Source: Hydractinia symbiolongicarpus (lineage: Eukaryota; Cnidaria; Hydrozoa; Anthoathecata; Hydractiniidae). From it: a DNA stretch of 64,000 nucleotides. The position numbers and the translations under genes are program-made. Below the pieces are notes generated by a model, which had not been told where the DNA came from, searched no databases, and worked only from the letters and a program-made list of their open reading frames with translations. This document shows positions 25,313-37,759 of this stretch, piece after piece. How positions within the stretch are numbered: the stretch's first letter is position 1; each line of letters starts with the position of its first letter. The stretch is from NCBI RefSeq assembly GCF_029227915.1, contig NC_079878.1:26873501-26937500 (forward strand), given 5' to 3'.

Positions 25313-28300
25313 AAAAAAACATACCATTTTTCGAATTCACACAGACTGAAAATTCGTCGCGCATAAATTAGTAACAAAATTGTGTATTGCATTTTTTGGT
25401 GACTTTGCGGTCCCCGTTTGTGGTGACAAGGAAATATCTTCCATGGGTTGCACCACAAGTAATGTTTTCTGTACAAGGTATATATATAAATATCAAGTCA
25501 GACATTTACTATAATTGCCTTGCGGTGGATAGACTGTGAGACCGTGGTGTAATGCTCGAACGGCCTCTAAAAGTTCTCAAATAAAAAGGTGTATTCTTTA
25601 ATGCGTAGTAGAGCAAAAACTGGATGGAATATCAAGAGAAGGAAAGTTTAGCCTGCTAAGGAGAAGGACTTCGATAAACATCTACAGTTGCAAATCAATG
25701 GCTCCGAGTGGAATGCTCGCAGTTAAATAAAAACCATCTGGACTTAAAATTACAACAACAAGATAAGGAAAGAAAGAAATCCCCAGAGCACTCTCCTCCA
25801 GCAGTTTTGTTGTTTTTAGCGATCTAAGATGGTTTTTTTGCGATGTTGTCCCCGATAGTTTCTTTTAGTTGACATAAGAGATGGGAGGGGTTTCAGATGG
25901 TTTGGAAGAGAAAAGTAGTAGGAAGTGGTGTCAGAGATGACAGGTGTTTTAGATAGTTTAGGAAATAGAAGTAAGTAGAAATAGGAGAGATGTCAGCAAG
26001 TTTTTTATGACTCGCTTTTTTTCTATTAAATTTTTATTTTGGCGGGGAGCGCCGGTAAGGGGGACGGAAAGCAAATCGCTAGGATTTCAATTTGGTGGAA
26101 AGAAGTCAGCTAGAAAAAATTGAGTCAGCTCTCTCCACTTCCTACTACTGCTCGAGGTCCTAATGATTTTTGAAATGCCTTGCGTGATAGGGTACGGGAA
26201 GCTTTAAATCCAGTAAACTTTCAAATCGCTTGCGGGGTGGGGTAGTTGAGATTCAGAAGCGAGTGTGAGATGTAGGGTTTGGTCGAGGGATTGTTTTTGT
26301 AATGGCTTGAAAGAGACAGGTAGTGATATGGCTGGGGGTGATGTGATTCATGTTGAATGTTTTTTAATTTTTTTTATTTTGACGTGCGCTGGCGGGGGAT
26401 ACGGGCGCCCGTCAGGATGAAAATTTCAGGGAAAAGAGCATCCCGAAATGAATTAAGCCAAAACCGACCAGTTCTCACTACTAATTTTGAAAACGTCCGA
26501 GTTTTTGATCCACTTAGCTATTCTTTTTTATGGTAATTTGTTTCATGAAAATCTGGTTGGTCGAGACACGGCATTTTTAGTTAAGAATAGGTCGGCATAC
26601 AGCTTTAGCCACCTGATTCATTAGTTACTCTTGCTAATATCACATAACATTTCCGCAGATACATAGTTAACTTTAGTTGATGATAGCTTGATGATAGGAC
26701 ACGGAAGAGTATTTTCAATAAAGCGAAGAATAGGACTAAATCGCAATGCAGATATAACTAGCCTTTTAAGACAGAGATGTTAATGAAAAAAGGAGGTTTC
26801 TCTCCAAAGAAAAAGTAGCAAATGGAAAACTTCTGTATTCTCCCCTTTCAAGGAATGATTACGAACCTAATGGATTTCGGCTGTACTGAAACAAACACGT
26901 ATCAATGTGGAAACATGAGGATTGGTGCGGGCCCTGGTGCGGGCCCTTGAGTAAGCATCCCCTGCCTCCCGCAAGACATCAGCAACATTCGTTAACACCA
27001 TCCGCCAAAACCAAGAACTTTTGTTAAACGTGGGAAAAAAAGATTCTACAACTACAAATCGTATCGTTGTTGCTTTTACGTACTGACAAAGAGCCCAGGG
27101 CTAAGAAAGGTAGACTTGGAACCCAGCCCTTAGAAAGGTTGTGTCAACGAATGAACAGCAACACACCTAGAAACAAAGAAGCTTTCCGACCTTAGACATG
27201 TAGTAGATCACTATTTCCTTACATGTAATGAACCCCTTCTTATCCTTACTGCCACCTAAAGGTAGCTAGCATAAAGCGGTCCACTTAGTTGGAGCAATAA
27301 CAGAACTTAGATAACATATAGCTAGCTAACTTTAACCGTTAACTACCTATAAACAAGGGCTAGCATAAAACTAGCTACAAAGCTAGCGTAAAATTAACTA
27401 CACAACTGAGATAAAACTACCAATGTAGCTAGAATACATTTTTGTGAGTGAGGTAATTCTACTCTATAGCTAGCTAGCTAGCTAATATCTATAGCTAGCA
27501 AACGGCAACGTTGTAATATCAAGAATCCCCCTCCCCCTATTAAAAAAGAGGCAACCCACGAAAAGAATATACATGGCAGCAAGATTTTAAAGTTTTATAT
27601 ATAGCTAGCTAGCAAGTCAGTTTGGTAATAATAAGGAAGCACAGTTTTTCACCCCACTCAAGTTATCACATCGCTTTTAATTTAAAGGAAATTTATGTTA
27701 CTTAGCATATATATACAAATTTCAGAAAATTGAAAAAAAATTCCTGATCTGGAAATCTCTTCTAAACCACAAAATAATTCCCGATAAAGAAATATTTTCC
27801 TTTTTCGTAACTAAACCCGAACTGTGCACTAATGCCGGTAATCATTCTGGTTCCGCTTAACATTTCTAGCATTGTTAGATACATCAGGTTCTAAACAAAA
27901 TATGTCACTGACACTGCAATGTTCCATCCGCAACACAATGAGGTACTGCTAATGCAGAAAGCCCCCGGAAATACGTGTCATCAAGTTAAACTTTTTTCGT
28001 TAGGTTTTTGATTGCCATGGAGCACGTAAGAACTTGAATTTTATACGATTCAATCAAAAAAGGCAACTAACATATTTCGCTTGCGAACCTAGGGGACCCT
28101 GTCCCCACGCTCCACAAAACTTTCTATATTGATTGCTAAACTGCTGGTTATAGGCTTACAGTCTATTTACAAAATCTTGACTAACTTCATTTACATCATA
28201 ATGTCATATACACTTCATTTCCATCCTTTTACTTCAACCTTGAATTAAAATTTAAAATTGTTCTCGTTTCCGAATCCACATGCCTACAAAACGATTCATG

Positions 28301-28776
28301 TACAGAACAAAATAGCTAAAGAAGAGATGTTTCTACCCTATGATGGTTTACCCGAAAACTTTTTGTAGCAGATTTTTCTCATTTTAGGATGGAAAGACCA
28401 AAACATTTTTGAAGTAACATCAACCATGTGCCATGACACTCCTATTTTTAAAATCCTTATCTCGTATTTTTCGGATTTCTTGATATATTCTTCTTTATCA
28501 AAGTTCTATATTTGAGGATTGTATATTACAAATACTTAAAAAAATACAGTCCCTCGCCCCAAACACCCACTTACGCTCCAAAATGTCTTCATTTTGCGTC
28601 TGTTTTACAGCTTACGAAGTTTTCGAATAGCTTTCGTTCTTTGAGGCTTTTCGACTGCATGTGAAATTATTTTTTTGATTCGAAACAGTAAAAGTGTCTT
28701 TCTAAGTAAAAATGCATGGATCTTTTTCATGGACTTTGTGTCTAACTGACGCCTCAATTTGTCACTTTTTGTCTAG
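25313..28776. other. long gene-free stretch
   Basis: I see no supported gene in 3.4 kb. 25860-26440 is unusually G- and purine-rich for this window and includes two loosely similar GC-rich patches (near 26040 and 26390). 26926-26950 has a direct repeat of GTGCGGGCCCT. Runs of TAGCTAGC occur at 27240-27620. Confidence 0.45.
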
Positions 28777-28822
28777 TTGGTGCCATATATTTGTAGTAAG
28801 TATCGCTACAAATATATGCCAA
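28777..28822. repeat. short inverted repeat (hairpin)
   Basis: TTGGTGCCATATATTTGTAG is followed after about 8 bases by CTACAAATATATGCCAA. This gives a stem of about 15-17 bp with one bulge. It may be the remnant of a palindromic element. Confidence 0.6.
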
Positions 28823-29049
28823 AAAATAGATTTTAAAAAACTAGAACTTTATTAATAAATGCTGATGGCATCCGAAATTATTGTTAGCAGTCAATGATCT
28901 AATAAGAACTGATTTTTAATTATCATTTGAGAGAAATCATTTGTACTAAATTGTACGCCGTAGAACCCACCACAAGGGAAGTTATGGGGTAGCATTTCTT
29001 TTTTCTCCTCCCTAACCCCAGCGGCGCCCTGGCCCTTTATACCCTAGGA

Positions 29050-29780
29050 TGAATAGGGTTATTGTTACTAATTTATTTTAATAAGGAAGTAGTGCAGGTA
29101 CTTTCTTGATGCTTTCGGCGAAGTAATTTAAAATTTGCGTAACCAAGCTTTCTAAAACACTCCTTCTTCTTTTTATTTTATGGATTTTTTTAGCCCTTGA
29201 GTTAATCCCACAACGGACATCATCCAGGTAGATCATTATTTCTGTAATTCCTAATGCTTTATTTATCATTTTTTTTAAATCATCCAGGTAATTTCTTAAC
29301 ACCTTTATGTGCCTTCGGAAATAAACATGAACAAGCACTCAAAATTTGTATACTTAGCCTCAATTAATCTGTCGCGTAGAAAACCAGCCAGGAAATCAAG
29401 CGTTCACCGATGCATTTTTTTTGTATTTCTATCTCACTTGGAGTGGATGGAAATACAAACATCGGGTTTTAAGTCAAACACTTGGTGGGAAGTCAGCTTT
29501 CTTTAGAATGCTGCATTAGCGAACATAGTTTTATATCCATGTACTCATGATTGTTGTCATGTCAGAGCAAATAATTTAAAACTGCTGGTGAGGTTTGCTA
29601 ATCTGGATTCCTGGAATTGTGTACGTCATATGGTGTCACAAAACTGGGTGCGACACCACATGATCAAAAATTCAATCAACCTATGGTTGGACGTATTTTT
29701 TAAATTGTGCAACAAAATTCAAAATCCTCTTAATTGTGTGAAGTTGAGGTATTCGGGTACTTTTTAGAAATAACATACTG
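29050..29780 (+). pseudogene. decayed F-type lectin gene copy
   Basis: Nucleotide-level similarity to the lectin gene at 33900-34550 is clear through both the intron (the CATCCAGGTAGAT phrase and upstream T-rich part) and the second exon. Recognisable pieces are INLSRRKPARKSS, NTWWEVSFL, a DCCHVRA block and the terminal phrase at 29740 ending GTACTTTTTAG. The exon is broken by stops, an in-frame TTTAGAATG stop after the WWEV block and small deletions. The histidine part of the sugar-binding motif is lost. Because intron sequence is shared, this arose by DNA duplication and not by retrocopying. Confidence 0.75.
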
Positions 29781-32700
29781 CACAAAATTCACTCAGTTCT
29801 GTTGGGAAGTGAATAATTTGTATTGTTCTATTTGCACGAAGCATAGAAGGTTTGAAATACCCTTGGTTTGGTTAGGAATTCATTTAGTAATCACGACAGA
29901 AAGTCAAAGGCTATGCTGCGGCCGAACTTACCGTGTTATAATTAATTGTGTCAAAAAATGAAGTTATAGCATTTGGTGCCCGCTTAGTTTCCCTGTGCGG
30001 GGCAATAGAGTGTCGGGTTCGGATACATCATAACTGGATCTTTGTATACATTTGAAATGTTCAAAGTAGGCCTAAAGTTATGGTATAAGCAGTACGCTAA
30101 GATTTTTATCCCCTGTTATCATTTAAAGCTTTGTCATGTCTTTCAGCTAGCTAGGGAATGCACCCAGCTGGATTAATCTTATTGTTTGTTTAGAATAATA
30201 CACCTCCGCTTGGTCATAATTATCTACATAGCTAGCTACGGTTGAGAAGATGTTGCCAAAAAGCATAATACTCATATTGTTTCTTTGTTTTCCTACCTAG
30301 GGAAAGTGTCAGATATCTAGCTGTTGGCTACATCAGTTGTAGTAGAAATTAGTGGCATTACTTTTTATAGCTTCAAACAAACTTCAAACTTTCTTACTTT
30401 ATTGTTTGATTGTGAACTTTGGCTGTTGTTTCTATTTCCAACCGTGTTAACATCGGCAGACATTAATTACTGGATAGTTAAACGCAATGTTTTTTGAGTT
30501 TTTAAGTTCTTATTTACTGACAGACTGACTTGGTCTGAAATCACTCTAACCCTAGATATATGCGACATTCGCCTATTTATGAAAGTAGGTTCCTCAGGAA
30601 ATGAGTATGGTCGCCCTTCCAAAAATAGGCCGTTGATATTTTGTGAAAATTCTTCGCAGATGATTTAAGACGAATGTCTTTCTTGTTTGTATTGATTTGA
30701 ATTTTTGTACACAAAACTTTGCATTGCACCGAGCTATCACGTATTTTACACGTACTTTATCTTAACCAATTTTCCTAAAACGTTTACCTGAAGATTTACC
30801 TCGTCTCAGAGACAGCCACTAAATAGGTGAAACTATAATGCTAAGAAACTTAAGTAGTATAGTTAAACTTAAATAAATAATCTGCAAAGGTGGAAATCAG
30901 CGTTTTTTATTTTTACTTTTTCCGCGACAACCTTGCTGAGTCTTTTTAAAAAATGCTTAGTTTTGAAAATATTTCCTTGCACACAGCTTCTTCGATGGTG
31001 ATATAAAAAATAAAATAATTGGTTGCTTGCAGGTAGAAGGTCGAAAAGGATGAGAACATAAACACACAAAGACAGCAGTATTTGTAGCTACAAATTTTAA
31101 AATCTTAAATTTTTCGCGAAATGGCGGTTAGCAAGACTGTGCGTTCTTTTGCAATCTTTGACTAGTTTTGATCTGTTTGAAATGTTCCCTGGGATTCCAG
31201 ACTCCAATCCTGGTAGAAGTTGTTCGCTATTCAAATGTTTCATGTTAGAAAAATTAAAAAAATATCTTAGTCTCAAGTAAAGTTTGAAAATGTCGTTTTA
31301 ATAATATACTATTGGGAAACAAACCTAATACAAGATGTTAACTTCAATGTTTTATTTCAAACCTAGCGCCCTCCCCTCGTTCTAATGCATTTCGCCCTCG
31401 TTGTCAACCTTAAAATCAAGGAGATCAGTGGAAGTAAATGTCAATTTTTTTGTATTAAAAAACAGAGAACTATCGGTGAATTTTGATTGCCTACCGGGAA
31501 AGTTAGTCAGTGATAAATATTAGGTAATATAAAGTTACCTACCATAGCTTAAAATTTTGTATTTTAACTCACTCGAGGACCAGTTAGAATTCTGTAACGC
31601 CCGCCTAGTGCTTTTATCTTATAATCCTGAGTTATTTACTACTACGACAAGTGCACTTCACATAATGAGTCAATATATCAAACAAGGTACAAAGTTCATT
31701 TTTGTGACGGCAACTGCTAAATTCCTTTGTCAGGAATAAAATTTAACGTAAATTGTCGTCTTTAATCGGCCATTTGCTTTGAGTGTCTGCTATTGTACCG
31801 TGTGGTGTTTAATCGCACTATTTACAACCGGTTAGTACTGTAAATGCTGCTTCAATTCGAATTGTCAGACCTGCATACAGTTAATTATTGTTCATTCTAA
31901 GGGTAGAAGACAAATAAGGCGTCAAAATCGGCCTGCCTTATTATGAATGCTCAGTTTTTTTTATTGTATTTGCACGGTTATCCCCGAATTTTACTTTGAC
32001 TTTTGAAAATTCATCAATAACTCTATAAATTGTATTTTCCTATATCAAACGTGAGTAGTTCTACAACAACATAAATCATCGATAGACCTACGTAGCGTTA
32101 TGGATCCGATGTGAATTCGGCGACCAATAATCCCACTAATCATATGCTTTACCTTTCGGTCAGTCACCCAGAACCATAAAAAACCTTATTCTGGTTGTTT
32201 TTTATATAGCTGATTACCTTACAACGATGTAAGTTTCGTGTTGCACGGCAAAATGGGTGACTGCTTTTTGCGCAGAGTAGGAAGACGAATTGATAATGCG
32301 TAGCCCGATTTAAATATTATGTAACTAGATCAAAGTGCAACACACTTAATAAACTATATAACTCCATTGAATAAAGAAATATAATCTGTAGGTTATACCT
32401 TACTTCACCAACATGAAAGAAAATTTACCTTCAGGATGATTTCACAATCGCATAATCAAGTTCGTTCTTTACTTGGCCATTGGAAAATGTGGTGGCAAAT
32501 AAGTAAACTGTTTAATATTATTGGAAATTAAAGATCCTCTTTTAGATAATCAGAATGCAAGAAGGTTCATTCTAGGCTATGTTTGGACAGATGCGACTGT
32601 CACCAATGTGAAGCATAATTCACCCAAATCAAGGACCTCACTTTTTATATTAGCTGAGAGTCTCTTCGGTAGTAGAGTTTCATTATCCAGGACTTAAATA

Positions 32701-33600
32701 TACAAACAAACAAAACTTTATAGTTAAAAATTTTAAGATTTGTTTTATGATTTTTCATTCACATAGACCTTTCTGCTTCTCTATTTGACACTTTTTTAAA
32801 GATCGAATGTCTTTATTTTCTCCTGTATTTTGCACAAACAGGGTTAATATTTTTGTTTCCTTATAATACTACTGTTTGCAAATGTACAGTGACGAAAATT
32901 AAGCGATTTGGCAGAAAGAAATTAAAATTATCTGCATGGCTGATCCAAAAAATATAAATAAAGTCATATATCAAGATGAAATAATACAATAAAGCCTATA
33001 TGATAAAGTCTGTAAGAGAAACATAAGAAGCACCCACAACAAATAGGAAGAATATGTCAGAGTGTACAAGCTCTTAAAGAGCCTAATAAAATGAACCTGT
33101 GCATTTTTTGGCCTTTATTGGTTGATTATATCTTTCGATAAGAATAATTTAAGTCGATCTAGCTATGACATGCTAAAGAAGAGTTCAAAGATACATGTAT
33201 CAGTCTTTAAGTATTGTACGTGTCTCAAAATAAAATGCTTTTTATTGGCATTTGTTTACATTCTTTTTTCAGAGTCTTACCTAAACTTTCTTTTACGAAA
33301 ATTAATTTGATGTAGTTTGCCGAACGACTAAAAGTCTTTCTTAACGAGCTCACGCGTGCACTTAATGCGTGCGTTTCTTGATCGTGATTGAGCAAAACAA
33401 TAACTGAAGCATTTTTTGAAACTTAATTAAAACAACGTAAGCATACAAAAAGTTATTATTTATGAAAGAAACTTCATCAATGAACTCGTGATTTACAATG
33501 ACGAGAGACTTCACCGCACACTTAATACTCTCTGTATATCGTAAGGTCTGTATGAAACAACCAATGCTTATTCAACATGCAAGCATTATGTGCACGAATG
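29781..33600. other. long gene-free stretch
   Basis: No supported gene. The short ORFs at 30869-31069 (minus), 31557-31739 and 33122-33310 carry no domain. The upstream signal-peptide exon of the lectin gene probably lies in the last part of this stretch but I could not place it. Confidence 0.4.
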
Positions 33601-33649
33601 TGTTTCTTTTAAAATATTTATGTTTCACACACCACTCAAACATAAATAG

Positions 33650-33883
33650 ATGACTGGAGAAGGCTATATACATCTAGAATACGAAAATACAAAATACAAG
33701 ACGATAACAGAGATTTCTTCTTGTCCTTCACTGCTAACATGCGTTCAAAAATGTCGATTGAAAAATTTGGATGTTGATTATAAGGACGGAAAATGCTACT
33801 GCGTTATTGTTGCTGGAAACACAGATGGCGAAGAAAACCAGAATAAAGAAAAAGCAGCAGAAGTTTATTCCGCAGTAAAAGAT
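33650..33883 (+). CDS. F-type lectin gene, upstream exon with small Cys-rich module
   Basis: The exon is open for 78 codons and ends in a strong donor (GAT before GTAAGT), phase 0. It encodes a module with regularly placed cysteines (SSCPSLLTCVQKC, then KCYC), suggesting a disulfide-bonded extracellular fold such as a PAN- or WSC-like module, which I cannot name with confidence. The ATG at 33650 is directly preceded by AG of AAATAG, so this may be an internal exon beginning at an acceptor. That fits the lack of a signal peptide. It should join the lectin exon at 34094 after a 210-nt intron. Confidence 0.6.
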
Positions 33884-34093
33884 GTAAGTTTTCAGTAGTA
33901 ACATTAATCCAAAAGGTAATCCTCTTCTCCTCCTCCTGGTTCTTTTTATTTATTGATTGATTTTTTAGCCTTCGAGTTATTTGGAAAACGAACATCAACC
34001 AGGTAGATTTTATTTCCGTACTTGTAAATTACTTGTACAAGTCAATATAAAAAACCTATGATTTTATTCGCATTCTCCAATAAGTATGAACAG

Positions 34094-34540
34094 ACATTCA
34101 AATTTGTATGTTTAGCCCCAATTAATCTGTCGCGTGGAAAACCGGCAAGACAATCAAGCGTAGAAGGCGGTGGGGATGCATCACGTGGAGTGGATGGAAA
34201 CAAAAATGGTCACATGAACGCCAGATCGTGTTTTCACACACTTCATAACCAAACAGACCCTTGGTGGGAGGTCGAACTTCTTCAGAATGCTGTAATAACG
34301 AATGTTGTTCTATATCCTCGTACTGATTGTTGTCATTTAAGAGCAAATACTTTGAAACTGCTGGTGAGGTTTGCTAATCAAGATTCCTGGAATTTGTGTG
34401 CATCTATCGAAAAACTGGGTGCGAAACCATTTGATCAAAAATGCGATCAACGTGTGGTTGGCGGTATTTTTCGAATTATACAACATAATACAGAACCTCT
34501 TCATTTGTGTGAAGTTGAGGTATTCGGGTACTTTTTATAA
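34094..34540 (+). CDS. F-type lectin (fucolectin) domain, last exon
   Basis: A complete F-type lectin domain of about 148 residues. It begins LAPINLSRGKPARQSS, the usual start of the fold, has DPWWEVEL, and carries the fucose-binding motif HX24RXDX4R: His in HTLHNQ, then RTDCCHLR with the DCC cysteine pair. It ends LCEVEVFGYFL and TAA. These residues bind L-fucose in eel and bacterial F-type lectins. The likely role is glycan recognition outside the cell (immune or symbiont recognition); this is inference. The phase-0 acceptor GAACAG at 34092-34093 matches the donor at 33884. An alternative AG nine bases earlier keeps the same frame. An AATAAA lies near 34772. Confidence 0.85.
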   Translation, partial: TFKFVCLAPINLSRGKPARQSSVEGGGDASRGVDGNKNGHMNARSCFHTLHNQTDPWWEVELLQNAVITNVVLYPRTDCCHLRANTLKLLVRFANQDSWNLCASIEKLGAKPFDQKCDQRVVGGIFRIIQHNTEPLHLCEVEVFGYFL

Positions 34541-36424
34541 ATACAAACTGCACGAAATTAAACTTCACTCTTATTGTTTATTATTAATTAATTTGAATTT
34601 TAAGGGTTCGAAAGTATTAACCACCTTAACTTGGTGATTTTTTCCAATTTAACCATTAAAATTGCGAAAAAAAGCAAACATAATTATAGAAATAATTAAA
34701 ACAAAAAATTTCACAGCTGTGGACAAAGAGCGACATATTTTTAAGAGCAATAAGTCGTATGTAGAAAATTATAATAAACATTGAAGTACACTGTTTGTTA
34801 TGATTTTTAAAAAGTCATCAACACTTTTTTATTTTACATATTTTCCTTTTCATCGTCATCGTCACCGTCACCGTCCTCGAAATCGTCATGGACATCATCA
34901 TTATGAAAGTGTTTGGTTAAGCAACTTTATACATTTCGCCGTTAAAGATATCAAATCTTTGCGTAATAAATACATTTTATATTACATTGCAATCACCAAC
35001 TATATCACGTGGAGGGCACTGACAAAGGTAGCTGTTAAAATGCCTTAGGGAAATGTTTGGAAAGTCTATAACCTTATAATCAATCAGGGGGTCTCCTTTT
35101 ATTACTAACTTTTGACATCATTTAAACGGTCTTGATTTTTTGTGACTTATCCAAAAATTTTATGAATTAGCGCGGTAAGAAATTCTTATTTTAAAGTGTT
35201 TTTTGCTGCTAAAATTTCTCTTAAATATGAAGTTAAATATGCTTTGTCTTCAGCCTGAACATATTTTTTTTGTAAGAATATACTCAGTTAAAGATATCTT
35301 AAGAATATGTCCAACCTCGATTGTTTGTTCTAAATAAATATAAAAAAAATTGCCGAAAGCTATAGCAACTTATAGCAAGCGTTATTTATTGAGGTATTAT
35401 ATATTTTTAGGCCACGAGGATAGTATTTGTCAAGAAAGTTAAGAACTTTTTTTTGTAAGAATATACTCTACACAATGGGTCAGGATATCCTAAGAATATG
35501 TCTAAGCTTTATTGTTTGTTTTAATATAAAAAATTTGTATGATGCACAAATTTAATTAAAAGTTTACTTTTTTATTGCGTATATATCTCACAAACTGAAT
35601 CTTTTTCTCTCCAAAGCAATGGGCAAGTACGCCAGGGAAAGTTAAGAGCATGAAGGCTAAAACGAAAAAAACACTATTCTTATAAAATACAGCGTGTATA
35701 TCGTAGAGAAGAATTTATATGAAATGTAAAAAGTAATTTTTCCGTTGTTACTGTTTTTAACGCTACGAAGTGGTTGATGTCGTTATAATAAACCTTAATG
35801 TTAACAAAGTTAAATCAATGTTTACATCTGTTACGTTACCGTTTGAAATATATTCGATTCTTAAATTCGAAAACACTACATTGTTATCATGCACGGCACG
35901 TTAACGCATTGGGAGGGTTGCTGTATGCAATAGACTAAATAGCTAATTTGGTATGATGCATTAGAAACTGGAAATTTTGCAATAATCTTTTTTGTGTGAG
36001 TTAACGATTTTTTCTTATGTCTGGTATACTAATTTCCCTGGTGTACTTTTGGCATGGCAAAGCAAGTACATAGTTTTAGCAAATTTAGCTTTTTACATAA
36101 CCGTTGTTAGACACCTTCGATTATGTTAGACCTTTTGCATTTTTATTTTATTTTATTTTTATTTTGTTGTTGGACCTGCTTATATTTTTAAACGTTCTGT
36201 ATAATGCAGATTGTGAGCAACCTCAATCCCAGGGCTTTTTTCTCTTATTTTAATATTTCTCTCTTTATTTTTCTCTCTATTTTAATTTTTTTCATTGCTG
36301 CACATGCTAATTTTTTTGGACGTTTTGTTTCAGCGGTTATAGATATAGAATAATGCAAATTCTGACTTTTAAAAATTCAAATTACTGTGTTCTATATTTT
36401 TATTTGGCACCCATCATGTGGACT
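34541..36424. other. gene-free stretch with short repeats
   Basis: It holds a (CATCGT/CACCGT)n mini-tract at about 34852-34884. A diverged direct repeat (GTAAGAATATACTC, then CTAAGAATATGTC, then ATTGTTTGTT) lies at about 35268-35345 and again at 35452-35530. No gene is seen. Confidence 0.5.
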
Positions 36425-37212
36425 CGATGAGAGATTTAGTGGATTTTTCCAGGGGACTTCGGCTAGAGTCTATAATAATACACTAGGTGTGTCTGTCTGT
36501 GTGTCTGTGACAGGCAAAGTGAATGTCTTCATTTTCCTTTGATGTTGCCAAAAAATGCATGTCTAATATTTTAAATTTTGTGACGTTACGACGCGACGAG
36601 AATAACACTACTTTAACGTCAATATCCTATATTAAATTAATGAAGCCATTACGGTGCACCTAAAACTTTGAGGCCAAATAACTTGGAAACGAGGTGGTGA
36701 CGTCAATGATTTTTCACCGCGTGGGTAACTAGGGACCAACTCGGACCAATTTGGGTAATTTTCCTAAACCTGGGTGCCCAAATCCGTTTCGGAATGGACG
36801 GGTTGATGACGTCATCGAAAAACCTTCAAACCCTAATATCTCTGCAACCGTTTATCAAAAGTGCATGATCCTATACATTTTCCTGATCAGAGTTTCAAGA
36901 TCTATACGATGAAGGCAACATGTACACAAATTTCTAAAAAAGATTTTTTTCGGTTTTGACGGGTCATTGCTGACGTCAGTAAGATTTTTAAACCCTTATA
37001 TTTCATTAACCGCTCATCAAAAGCAAACGATTATTTACATTTTCTTGATCAACAGTGTAAGCTCTACTCAATGGAGGAAACATGAAAACAAGTTTCATAA
37101 TTTATTTATTTTGTATTTGCAATGCTGACGTCAGCAAAAAATCTAAAACAACCTATTTTTTCATTGTCCTTCTGCCTAAGTGGATTACTCCACGGGCTTT
37201 ATCGACTATCTA
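36425..37212 (-). repeat. hairpin-headed interspersed repeat, inverted copy
   Basis: Reverse-oriented copy of the 18665-19404 element. It opens at the left with the tail (GTCTATAATAATACACTAGG, then GTGTGTCTGTGACAGGCAAA) and ends at the right with the head (TTCTGCCTAAGTGGATTACT, then CCACGGGCTTTATCGACTA). The TGACGTCA motifs are also retained. Confidence 0.75.
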
Positions 37213-37755
37213 CGTAATAATGAAATAAAGCCACTTGAGTACTCGCCCGTCGTACTCATTCTTCGCATTGCTATTTCGTGCAACCTTGTCGCCTGGTTGC
37301 ATAAAGTAAAAAATATTGCTTAGTCAGGGGTTTTTACGTTTATAATGATGTTTTCGATTGTAGTAATTTTGAGTTAAATGCTTTATAATCGAATCTCATT
37401 GTTATTACCTAAAAGTTGTTTCCATGAAATAAAAATACACATATAAATACTCTGTGAGGAAGTGAACTTAATGTATGAAAAATAATTATACAACAAAGAA
37501 AGCACTTACGCGCGAAGGTTAGTTGTAACACGTGAGTGCTTGCTTGTTTTTTTCGTTGCATTCTCATATCAAAAACACTCAACAGGCTCTGACGCCGGAC
37601 ATGCAGAGACACTTGTCGAACGAAATTATATAACACATACGTTTCTGTGGCTACTTGTGAATAAACAAATTAATAATTACAAATAAAACGCAGTGAGACG
37701 TGGAGTAAATTTAAAATGTGTAAGTTTATTGTATTCAGTATATTTTAAGGTTTAC
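37213..37755. other. gene-free stretch
   Basis: No recognisable gene. The minus-strand ORF 37409-37636 has no domain features. Confidence 0.4.
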
Positions 37756-37759
37756 ATAT

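Noticed and set aside
24987-25313. 108-codon ORF taken as an intact protein
   Set aside because: Only its C-terminal half is in the ATPase frame. The N-terminal half reads the relic out of frame, so it is not a real gene.
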